Below are positions 1 to 10,487 of a stretch of 64,000 bases of DNA, piece by piece. The notes below the pieces were generated by a model. It had not been told where the DNA came from. It did not search any database and saw only the letters and a list, made by a program, of their open reading frames with translations. Position numbers and translations under genes: made by a program. The stretch comes from Litoditis marina (Eukaryota > Nematoda > Chromadorea > Rhabditida > Rhabditidae), in contig OZ038435.1 of the NCBI GenBank assembly GCA_964036275.1, positions 28,439,521 through 28,503,520 on the forward strand, written 5' to 3'. The stretch's first letter is position 1; each line of letters opens with the position of its first letter.

Positions 1-342
1 AGCATAGCTGAAATTGAGTATCTTTGATGTTTCCTTTTTCTGTGTTTGACAAATACATATTCCATGTGACACAACTAGAGTCCCATCAGGTCCTACCACA
101 TTCAAGTATAAAGTATCTGAAAATTCATCTTCGACGGAACTTGTTTTTATTTTTGAAATGTTAAGAAATATCGACTAAACACTTACTCTTGACACGCTTT
201 GTAATCGTTGTGTTTCATACGTGCTTTTGAGGGCGCGATGATAGTTTTGACTGACAGCTAAATATGAACTCGAAAGTATTTCAGAATTTTGTTGATTTTA
301 TCAAGTTCGTTTAGAAAAAAACAGGCTAACAGTTCCCTCCAT

Positions 343-409
343 TTGTAACTTGGTCCCGTTGCGTTTCAATCGGAACTCGGCAATGCTGTTATGTATGATC
401 AAACTACAA
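343..409. repeat. Short inverted-repeat element, GTAGTTTGATC family, copy 1
   Basis: The segment begins with TTTGTAACTTGGTCCCG and ends with GATCAAACTACAA. Similar TTTGTAGTTTG / CAAACTACAA ends enclose 70-90 bp at 43661, 46381, 53180 and 62802. It has no coding capacity, as expected for a miniature inverted-repeat transposable element (MITE). Confidence 0.55.
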
Positions 410-715
410 TTCGCTATTCTCTCCTACATGGAAACTTTTTTCACTGGGAGCCGCAACTTCATAGTGTTTTTCATACGTGTACGACTGCAGTGCATATTTG
501 AAATTCTAATTCTTGTTTCCAAAAGAAAAACCAGTTTACAGAACTGGTTTTGGTTGTACCTTCGAAAAGCAGTAGAAAACATTTTCAGCATTGTACAGCA
601 TAAGAGCAGGGACATTTTTTCTTAGAAAAGCCATGATTTCACTGTTAATTTGTCCGAAACTATTGCAAACTGTCAACAAGTTTAAAGGGGGACCGAAACG
701 TTAAAGTGTATATGA

Positions 716-851
716 AAGAGCTGCTCAAGAGAAACTGATATATACCTTTTTCACTCAAACTAACAAACCTAAATTGCATACGGTTCGCATGTTTTAGTCT
801 GTTTTGGGGGGCGCAACGTTATTTTAGCCACCCCGGGGTACCTAAGCTAGC
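716..851 (+). repeat. Dispersed repeat, forward copy of a 136-bp family
   Basis: This stretch is the reverse complement of 44934-45067 with only scattered differences. Shared blocks include GAGCTGCTCAAGAGAAACTG near one end and a GGGTACCTAA block near the other. Two copies about 44 kb apart in opposite orientation, one intergenic and one in the second intron of the receptor gene, indicate an interspersed repeat. No open frame is shared. Confidence 0.8.
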
Positions 852-1571
852 GTTCCAATCTGGCATCCTTTAAGCCGTGGTCAGAAACCTATCGGATGAT
901 TATTGTGTGGCTCGTTTGGTACGGTTTCCGAAAATAGTGTCTTCTAGGCGGTACATTCTATCAGTTCTGAATCTATCAATTAAATGATAGTCAGGGTGGA
1001 GAACATCAGAATTCAGAAACGTTCATTGCAAAGTGCACGATTACGTACTGTATCGAAACTGCTGACTTTATTTCATACGCGCATAAATGAGATCAAACGT
1101 TTTACGTAAATACTATTTCAAACTATACTGTAGTTTCGCATGTAGTTTGAAAGAATACAGCGCATTATGGCATAAGTTTGCATCATAGTGTATCGCCGAA
1201 CTCTTGTTTCTCACAAAACATCATTTTCCACTCTCCGCAGGAAAAACACAAGTTTTTTTTTCATTTTATCCGTTGCAATAAAGAACATCCACATGTAACA
1301 AATCAACCGAACACCGATAAATTTGATTTACAATAAACGAATTCGACAAGCAATTGAATGTACACAGTAGAACTTTGTCAAATATAGTCTACTAATATAA
1401 ACCTTAACACCATTTCTTCTGAGATAAAATATGAAACACTATTGATACACATCTATAGAACAATTCTAGTTCTCCTAACATAAAACAAAAATACTATCCT
1501 TTCTAATATAATATAAGCAACATTATGTCTACTAATTCAAAATATACTAACTAACTCTAATCTAAACCATG

Positions 1572-4500
1572 CTATTTCCTCTGAGACTTGGCGTCCTTGG
1601 TGGAAGGAGCGGCCTTCTTGCCGTCCCCCTCCTTCGTGGTGTCCTTCTGAAGCGGTCTGCTTCGTTTAGATTCCTTCTCCGACGGTACATCCGGAATCAG
1701 TCCGATGGTCGTCTGGGCCGTTGCCTGGGTGCTCTTCGTTCTTCCGTCCGCCTGTCCGCCCGGTGCCGTCCGATAACTGGCGTTTCGCGAGGGAGCCCGG
1801 CTTCCCATGCGCGATGTACGCACTCCAGCTGCAACCAAATACAAGTTAGCTACATAGAACAGCTCTTGACACGGAAATAGCATGTTTGTAATGAATTGAT
1901 AACTCATAGCTGTTATTACGATAGTAGTATTGAACAGATTCTAGAACGAATCTAGCGCAAATTGCCATACACTAGCGCAATAAAAACAGATACAAGCGTA
2001 CGATATACAATATGCGAGGGCCACTCAGTGTACAAATACACTACCGGAAACTCACCATTTCTCTGGACGTTTCCAACCCCTGAATGAAGCGAGCTGGCAT
2101 ACTGTGTGAGCTGTAAATAAAACAGTGAACATCTGGTACTCTAGAAGCGCAATAAGAGAGCATTAACTAGCTGATGTGAATCAAAGAAGTTAGTATTACC
2201 ACCCCCTCCCAAATAAAATTGTTATCCACTTAGTAATCTAATACAATTACGGTTGACTGGCTGTAAATTCGCAGGTTGACTAGAAGGCAAACTAACTAGC
2301 AGTATACGCTGTTCGTCAAATAGCATATATAATTCTGTAAACCTTCTGTTAGATTGAGGGAGGCACTTTGTTCTGATTCTACTAGGGTTATAGTCCAGTT
2401 CGAGACTTCTAGCGCCGAGTTTGACTTTGATAACTCTAAACGCTATAGCCACTAGTCGGTGCCGGATTGTGACACAATAAACGTATATTCTCGCTTCTAA
2501 CCTCGGTGGCGGTCGGTCGTTCCGAGTTCTTTGGGTTGGTTCCGTCGGGGGTGGTATCCTGTGAGGGCAGACGCTGAGATTCACCCTCTCTCTGGGTCGC
2601 CATCTCATCAATATCCTATGAACAGAGTTTGTGGTATAAAATGAACACCGTCCGTCAATAAATAAGTCACAGCAGAGAATGAAAACGCGCTAATTTCCGG
2701 GGACGGGAACATTGACTTTTTACCCCCCACCTTTCTGAATTTGTATTGCGTTTGGGGAATTGTAGTTTGACCCCCCCCCCCACCGGGGGGTTATAATTCA
2801 ATTTATCACCTGCAATACAAAAGTTTGAGGGTGGGGGGTAAAAAGTAAACATTTCCGGTATTGAAGTTCAGCCCCCCACTCGTTGAAGTTTGACCCCCTA
2901 CCATTGAAGTTCTACCCCCCGCCGACCCAAGTGGGGGGTAAATAGTAAATGTCGAAGTTGAATTTTGACCCCCCCCCCCTCTCCTAGATTTTCAGGTTTT
3001 AGCTTGGGTCGGGGGTTAAAGTGCTACGGGGGGGACTCAACTAAAGTGGGGGGCGATACTTCAATTTTCCCCCGTTCAGGTCACATTCATTCACTAATCT
3101 GTTACTATAGTAAGAATCACCTCACTTCCTTGACTCTTCAGAAAAACTCCTCCAAACATAAAATCTATATCTCACCACTTCCCGATCCCATCGATTGTCC
3201 TTCTTTTCGACCAGGCGCTTCAGCTTGTCGGCCAACTCGATACCCAACTTCGACTCATTTCCCGTTGCCTCCTCACTTTCCTTTCCCTGAACACGAAAAA
3301 CATTATTATACATTGCAGACTAGGATTGGTCAGATCAGCCCATTTTCCGGCTAGTGTTTGTAGTTTGATGCTGGCGCATTCCTCCCACTAATATTTACTC
3401 CCCTATAGCTCCTTACTCGAAATTCATTCAAAGTGAGAAATGCTGACAGACATACCTTATCTCCCTGAGAAGGCGGGGGTGCTGGAACTTGTCTTGCTGG
3501 AATGACAAATTAATGTAAATGAAAATGAAAAAATGAAAATAAGAGATCAACCATTAACATTTTAGAAAGTACTGCTTGCTTGTTCATTTGATAACGAAAT
3601 TCGCTATAAAATCACTTTTATTGATGTTTCATGTCTATAAAGAAAAGCCCAACTTCACGACTTTGCGAAAACATTCACAGCCACTGTGTCCTGAAACGGA
3701 GCAAATCAGGTTGAATTTTAGGACTTTTAAAACTAAAACCTCCGCAGAATGAAATAGATGAAACGAAATTTTCTCACATTGTCGGGACCGCTGCTGCGTG
3801 CGGGTGCTCAACTTCTGGATTTTGGATGCCTGAAACACAATGAAACGTTTATGTACGCTGTCTCTTGAAAATCTTTCAAGTACTGTTTGGACCTCCTTAA
3901 ACGTTCCAGGAAACTTTTATTCCTGATGTATTTCCGATCCGAGTCGACAAAAAAGAAGAATTCGTACCTGAACCTCGGGGGTGATCAGCTGATCTGAGCT
4001 GACAGAGGGCGTTTTGTTCTTTCGACCACTCGGGGTCGGTTCTCGCGGGGAAAACAGCTGACTGGCCGGAGATTTTGTCTCCACAGGCAACGGTTTTCGG
4101 TCGAGACGCTGCAAACAATCAGATTGCCAATATTCTTCTCGCTCACACTCTTCAGTGGAATTTTAACGTCGACGTGAAATGTAGAAGGTAACAGGGGAGG
4201 AGAATTAATACACTTGTTCAATTCACCGTTAGCTCCAAAGTAACAATCCAAAGTAAAAACTATATGAGTGGAGCCTCACACGAAACTTCTTCAGGGCGAA
4301 CCAGATCGGCTGGTTATTAGGTTCACCCGTTTCTGAACTCTTCAGGGAAACACGGTTTGAAGAGAAGATAGGACAACAATATTGATCAATTTCCACTAAC
4401 TACGCTGCTATTACAATACGCACATCCACGTGATACTTCATATGAACTTAAACATAACCTCTGTAATCTGATTCAGAATGAATCCAAAACGATTCAAGAC

Positions 4501-7500
4501 TCTTAGTTTGCTCAATCTACGTCACCGTTGTGTCAACGTATCATACGGATGTGGTGAGCACATTGAAAACTGTTGAGGATAATGATGAAAAAAGTCAAGT
4601 CGTACCAGAAGTTGGCTGAGCACCTTGGGCGAGATTATCTTCTGTTCCTCCTCATCTACCTCGACCCCGGCCGCCGAACCCTTCATTGGGTTACCCGTCT
4701 CCTTCATCATCAGGGCTGCTGACGCCTGCAAAACAACAATTTCAGAAGCACGTATGATGGTATATTGAGGAAACTTTATCCCATCCTCCACCCATTTGGC
4801 GCACTATTTCTCCATCCTTATATCCGTTTTTCACGGTGAATTTCACAGAGATCTATGATTAAGTAGACAGCTCTCACCGTGGTATGCGGCAGAGTTTTCA
4901 CTGTTAGATCCACCAGCTTCGGCGCTCTTTCGTACATATTATCGACAATTGAATATGATACCTGAAAATAGAACCAATTTTACCTACAAACCAATTAGTA
5001 CCGGAACGAACAGTAACAGTTGGTTCGATTCCTCTCGACTTTCTGGCCACATTAGGAGGGAACCAGTATGAGATGAAATAGACTACGAAGAAACTGCAAA
5101 AATATCACTAAATCCTCCCACAAATCGGCAAACACAAGTTTAAATCAAGTAGAAAGGCAATGGAAAACAGAAATCCTTGATTACAATAATAATAAAAGCT
5201 CATGAATGACAATGCACATATCAATGTTAGTGGACGAGCAATTACCACCAAGGAACTTACAGTAAGATTTCGTTCGATAATAACATCTATTTCGAAATCA
5301 TCATCGTCCATTCCAAAAGGATTGATCATAACCTGAAGAATTACCGAGGAAAGATGAGAATAGAGTGGAACTAGTTCGAAAAATCTCAAAAATAAGAGAA
5401 CTGGATGTTTTACGGCGTAGTGAATACTCAAGGGTACGTATAAAATGATACCTGAGCTACTTTCAGCCATCCAACAAAGACTATGAACTTGAAAACAGAG
5501 AACACGGGGATGGGAAAATGGTGGAGCCACGACTCTTCTTCCTGAAAATGAACTACCTCAAACTACATAATACAAACCGACTGTGGTGATATACATAATA
5601 TCTTCACAATCTGATAAGCATAGTCAAACACCTCGTATTCGGGCGGTTCAATAATCGTAACGAAAAAATACAAGAGCAAAACACATACAAAGTTCAGTCG
5701 TCTACAATATGAAAATTTCCCAATGAAATTGTTGTATTAATTAACATAGTGAGCTAGGTATGAGGTTGTTTATTCAGGTGCACTGGTTTAATCAATACAA
5801 CTAACAGTGTATCACAAGAATACCGGAGGTTAACAAACAGTAGGACTTGAAAGAAAGAGATAATTCTGTGAAAACACCAAAACGCACCATTTCAGGGAAA
5901 TCGATCGGCTGCGCGCTGACAGACTGCAGAATGAAGTATGATTGAATAATCACGTTCACTACCTGCAAAAACGTATGATGATTCCCAATCTGTTACACTA
6001 CAGGAACATAGCTAAAAACGAATAGTAAATTGACATACCTGAGTATAAACCAATGGAACGTTGACCCAATCGTACTGCAAAACATTGTGAAGACGTTCAC
6101 GATAATTCAGGAGTGACTGAAATATGACAACAATCGGACACGCTCTAAGTAATGGTACAGAATAGAAAATGATGAATACAGTATTACCGACAGCCAGAGA
6201 GCGATATTCGAGGAAAAAAACGCTTCACGTGATCAATTCGGTTTAGTTCCGTCCAAATTCAGTTACCTCAATCATCTTCACGTAATGATATTCTTCCACT
6301 TGTTTGTGTTGCCGAAACTTCTTGAGTATGTTGATAGTCCATTCGATGGGAAGCCACAACTTCCGCTCTTCGTCCGCGTTTTCCACCCGAGTACACTCCT
6401 CAGCTGTCATCAACGAAGGAACCTGACACAATTAGTCATGAACAGTTCAATGACGATAAATAGAGTAAATACCTTTTAGTTCAGAGGTCAATCGCAGGCT
6501 TTCGCGGTGTTGGAAATTTTCACGTGACTTGAAGCGCAAAATAAAATTCCCGAAGTTCTGCGAAATTTACACCTCCGGAAACTACTTTGTTCCATTATGA
6601 GACGTTATTGTTTCATAATGTATTTACACCGTATTATAGGGTATCGTAGACCACGAATAGGGTTTTCAGTTTAGTTTTAACTAGCTAGCTGTGCAATACA
6701 GCGGAACAGGCGAGTGCACTGCGGAGAGGAGCTCCCTATAGAGTGGCAGGTGCCACCAGTCAACCGAACCGGTTGCCTCATTCCAAATCTGCCAGCTTGC
6801 TTGTAAACTGTGCTCAATTAATAGGATTAAACCGGAATGGAACCTCCGAAATAGTTCGCGAACTTCACACAGAGTTTGAAGGGTATTCCAAAACTGCCTA
6901 CCAAGTGATTATAAGTTGGGAATCGTTTTCGAATCCGCTCACTGATGCCCCGGAACACGAGTGTATACGTCAAGGACATATAGCGGAGAATCGACTTTCG
7001 GGCTTTCAAATCTTCATCCTGAGAAATGCGAAAATTGAAATATTATTAAAAGTTAAAAGAATCGTGTCAATAACAGGAGAAATCAATTCATTATTCACAA
7101 ATGCGACAGACTTTCGACTCACATCATGCTCTTTTCCTCTGGGCTGAATGTATGCACATATACTGGTGGCAAACTCATCCGGCCAAGGGATCATCATGAA
7201 GACAGTCCACCATCTGAAGGACAACTTGTTATTCTTGTTAATGCTGTACATATTCAGAAAAATCATATTCAATAGAAACACCATGCAGCATGTTCATAAT
7301 TTGAACCATACATTCTCATCTCATGTCGACCTTACTCTTCTGACCTGATGTGAATAGATCGAAGTTTTCCAGAAAAGAAGTTATTTAAAGTGAACACACT
7401 AACCTGGCGGATATTTGAACCACATAGAAAGCCAAAGCGAAAACGAAAACATTTGACGTCTGCATTTCTAGGTTGCGACATTGGCGCACTAACTCCTCAA

Positions 7501-9219
7501 ACTGCTCACCCGCAGGAGTCCCGCGGAGAAAGAACTGGTACACTACGCTGAAACCATTCACATAAATCACACATTCGATGTTCATTAAAATGTGAACGCG
7601 CGAAATAGATCAGGGTATGAAATTTCGTATTCAATTACGTCTGGGTTAGTGCAATTGAATGTGAGCTATTCGGACAACTCCAAATCACTGGTCTGTGATC
7701 TTATTGATTTGAAGAATTCGGCGAATTCTTGGTAATTGACCAAACGCGGTCGGTCGGTTCAGGCTCGGTCGGCACATGTCCAACTGGCGGTCGGTGGCAA
7801 GAGTGTGGATCGACATGTGTATAGCTGGCGGTCGGTAATGAACCAGTATAGGTAATACTCTAACTGCGGTTTTTCTTACCGACCGCCAGCTGGACACAGG
7901 CCGACCCACACTCTTATCACCGACCGCCAGTTGGACATGTGCCGACCGAGCCTGAACCGACTGACCGCGTCTTGGTCAATTACCGAATTCTTCATTTAAC
8001 CCGGTATTTCGTTAACCCCAGTAGTTGACCATTAATCGGGTTACCTGGTTAACTCATTTGTTCACCACTTGTTAAAGAAGGACAATTATGCGGTCCAATC
8101 GCAACGCTTCAGTCCTATAAACTGGGAAATAGCAAAGGGGACGAGGAGTAAAGGGAACGACCAGGGGACGAGGGGTAAAGGGGACGAGGGTGTGACAAAA
8201 ATATCTGGTAAAACGAGACATAACTTGATTCTGCTGCTTACATCATCGGAAATCGTGCTTCCCGGAAAACACCCTGAATTTTCGGGGAATTCACTTTTCG
8301 GGGAGCGAACGGGGAAAAATCGAGTAAGAAGTGAGGAACGAACCCCGAACGTTTGGGGATTTTCGGGGAAAAAGTGCGGAAACTGCCTGAAAACCCCCTG
8401 AATTTGCGGGGAATTCACCTCTCGGGGAGTGATCGGGGGAAGTTCGGGGAGAAAGTGGGGAATAAACCCCGAAACCCAATTCGCGATGCAGCGTCGATTA
8501 TGTAAGCTTCTAGTTCACCTGCCTTATCACAAGCGCCCATGGCGCAGTGGCAGCGTTGCCGCTTGGAACGCCGACCCCCTTCGGCCATTTTTCAGGCTTT
8601 TCCCCCTTTCCTTCGGGGAACGAATCACGAAACGTACCCCGAACGAACGGGGAGCGAACCCCGAAAATTCCCCGAAAAATACTCTCCTGTGTTGCTAACT
8701 AAAACCGTTTATATGGTACTACTAGTGATTGTAGTGATCTTGCAGTACGGATAATTATGGTTTTACCCTTAATTATTTTGTCAAGACTCGTCCCCTCTAC
8801 CCCCTCGTCCCCTTTGATATTGGTCCTTTGAACTGCAATACATTTTTCAATTGCAGTTTAAAGGACCGTTGACACGGGATTGGTCCACATAATCGTCCTA
8901 CTTTAACCCCGAATTTTCCCCAAAACATATTGTAAAAAAGGATTACAAAGGGGTTAGCAAAAGGCCTAACCAGGTAACCCGGTTAGGGGTTAATAAATAC
9001 CCGTTCCTTGTGGAATGCGGAATTCTGCGTAATTGCGTTGTAATATACATAACTTGCGTGGTAATATACGCGCACTCACCCGATGTTGAGACACAAGAAG
9101 AGCCAGATACATAGTTCGAACCAGACGCTCTTCCACACACTGCCTCTCCATCGAAATAGAAGGGCCAGAAACGTTCCCACTCTGACGGTGGCCACTTTTC
9201 GCATGTAATTCACAGTCAT
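1572..9219 (-). CDS. Bestrophin-family chloride channel, copy A
   Basis: Bestrophins are pentameric, Ca2+-gated anion channels. Exons (descending): 9219-9080, 7547-7404, 7213-7123, 7018-6902, 6422-6267, 6116-6039, 5962-5888, 5541-5452, 5332-5261, 4961-4878, 4725-4606, 4108-3968, 3829-3778, 3496-3456, 3286-3176, 2615-2502, 2110-2056, 1828-1572. All phases agree and give 645 aa. The N-terminus MTVNYMRKVATVRVGTFLAL and the Ca2+-clasp block INPFGMDDDDFE (residues 300-311) are bestrophin hallmarks. The pore neck reads VFVFALAFYV in exon 2: the gate phenylalanines are kept, but the usual IP is replaced. The family's RW.. and IPWPDEF blocks follow. Residues ~350-645 are polar, low-complexity cytoplasmic tail. 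The ATG lies 1 nt after a CAG acceptor (9221-9223). Identity is secure; physiological role is not shown. Confidence 0.93.
2690..3080. repeat. C/G-tract repeat cluster in bestrophin A intron 15
   Basis: Several segments pair C-runs (ACCCCCC..) with G-runs (GGGGGGTAAA..AGTAAA) at about 100-bp spacing, so the strands could fold back on each other. The block TTTCTGAATTTGTATTGCGTTTGGGGAATTG recurs in decayed form at 13913-14058 inside copy B, in a different intron. It is probably a clustered inverted-repeat element and not coding. Confidence 0.65.
7723..7991. repeat. Long palindromic element in bestrophin A intron 1
   Basis: Left arm GAATTCTTGGTAATTGACC..GCGGTCGGTCGGTTCAGGCTCGGTCGGCACATGTCC is answered at the right end by its near-perfect reverse complement. 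The arms run about 120 bp around a short centre. A fragment matching one end (ACCGACCGCGTCTTGGTCAATTACC) recurs alone at about 21438-21462, so the family is dispersed. No coding capacity is seen. Confidence 0.85.
7998..9000. repeat. Nested inverted-repeat elements with CGGGGAA-rich core
   Basis: The outer arms carry CGGGTTACCTGGTTA (about 8037) and its complement CTAACCAGGTAACCCGG (about 8964). Inside lie TTAAAGAAGGACAATTATG (8073) and CATAATCGTCCTACTTTAA (about 8887), the ends of the family whose compact copy is at 42375-42499. The centre (8270-8700) is dominated by CGGGGAA/TTCCCCG words in both orientations. The reading is one element inserted in another, with an unrelated GC-rich core. It lies in the first intron of bestrophin A. 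Confidence 0.7.
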
Positions 9220-9220
9220 T

Positions 9221-9223
9221 CTG
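9221..9223 (-). promoter_or_regulatory. 3' splice acceptor 1 nt before the bestrophin A start codon
   Basis: On the minus strand the sequence reads CCAG|A ATG. The acceptor has no upstream coding exon. It is either a spliced-leader trans-splice site or the end of a 5'-UTR intron. The same arrangement is kept in copy B at 16376-16378. Confidence 0.6.
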
Positions 9224-10487
9224 GAATGAAGATAGATATGATTAATTGGTTTTTGTATACATATAATTTACTCTCAGTATGAAAATAGTAAGCGAGATCA
9301 CGACAGATTATAGGTGGCAGGAGAAACTACCAGTTTGCGCACCGAATACACACTAGCAATTCTTCATCAATATCTAACATGTTATTCAGAACAGGCGAGC
9401 AATACGGTCGCCTTTTCTGCATTCATTCATAAATTGTTGAGATATACATACAGAGAAAGCTATCACAACACATAACTAACTGAGTGAAACAAAACTAGAA
9501 GAGATCCCAAGAACTCACATTCTCGGAAGTGAATTACACTGGAATAACTTTATCACTCTGATTGACGAAGAACACGTTAACTACGTGAAACGATACGCGT
9601 GATAACTATGTTAATTTCCTTGCCTACCGTACCTAAAATACATATACTCAGAAATGCCAATGTAGTGGGTACAGAGCCAAATAAGGGAGTAGGTTATGAT
9701 ATCCTTATCTCACCCCACGTCAGTGATCGATCATACACAAATACAGTTTGTTTCGAACACCTGAGACGTGAATAAAGTAACTATAGAAGTTGGGGTACCT
9801 GGAAAAAGTCATTCGAAAATAAAAGTCATTAAAGTAAAAGTCATTCAAAAGTAAAAGTCATTAGTTCACTTTTAGTCAGGATTTGAAAAATACGGAAATT
9901 TTTGAAAACTTTATTTCTGATTCACAACTGTTTTTGTACTTAATGACTTTTACTTTCAAATGACTTTTACTTTAATGACTTTTAATTTTGAATGACTTAT
10001 TCTGGTTGCCAGAAGTTGGCCCCTTTTTTGTCCCTGATTTGTCCGAAGCATCGGACCGAAACATATAAATAATAAAGTGTATTCCTTCAATACACAATCA
10101 AAACAAGTTTCAAGATATTATGAACATTAGAAAAAAAGAAATATGTCTGTTTTCATTTTATCTTTTAGAATAAAGAACATCGGATAGGGTAAAATTGAAC
10201 AGAACGCCGATAGATTTGTACAGGGTACAAAACGAAAACCTATCTGACAAGCAACGTGAAAGTACACAGTAGAACTTTGTCACATATAATGGTCTACTAA
10301 TATAAACATTAACACCATTTCTTCTGAGATAAAATATGAAACAGAAACTATTGATACACATCTTTTAATATATAACAATTCTAGTTCTCCTAGCATAAAA
10401 CAAAAAAGACTATCCTTTCTAATATAATATAAGCAACATTATGTCTACCAATTAAAAATATACTAACTAACTCTAATCTAAAGCATG
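9224..10487. other. Spacer between the two bestrophin genes
   Basis: Bases 9224-9720 are copy A's upstream region and are nearly identical to 16379-16850 upstream of copy B, so both genes share a promoter. Bases 9793-10013 are a repeat listed separately. Bases ~10130-10487 are the 3' flank of copy B. No gene is seen here. Confidence 0.75.
9793..10013. repeat. Inverted repeat built of AAAAGTCATT words
   Basis: The left half repeats AAAAGTCATT with short spacers four times. The right half repeats the complement AATGACTTTT three to four times. The ends ACCTGG..AAGTCATTC and GAATGACTTATTCTGGTTGCC are also complementary. The whole could form one long hairpin of about 220 bp. It separates copy A's promoter from copy B's 3' end. 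Confidence 0.8.

Larger units (their letters stand above)
1..1571. other. Intergenic region downstream of bestrophin copy A
   Basis: AT-rich sequence with no exon chain that I can support. It holds one copy of the GTAGTTTGATC inverted-repeat family (343-409) and one copy of a dispersed repeat (716-851); both are listed separately. A 91-codon open frame at 350-625 overlaps the first repeat and has no splice or composition support. The last ~300 bases (about 1270-1571) are the 3' flank of bestrophin A and resemble 10130-10487 downstream of copy B. Confidence 0.7.

Noticed and set aside
1569..1880. 103-codon plus-strand frames at 1569 and 10485
   Set aside because: Antisense shadows of the last exon of the two bestrophin genes.
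6743..7147. 134-codon plus-strand frame
   Set aside because: Much of it is the antisense shadow of bestrophin A exons 3 and 4.
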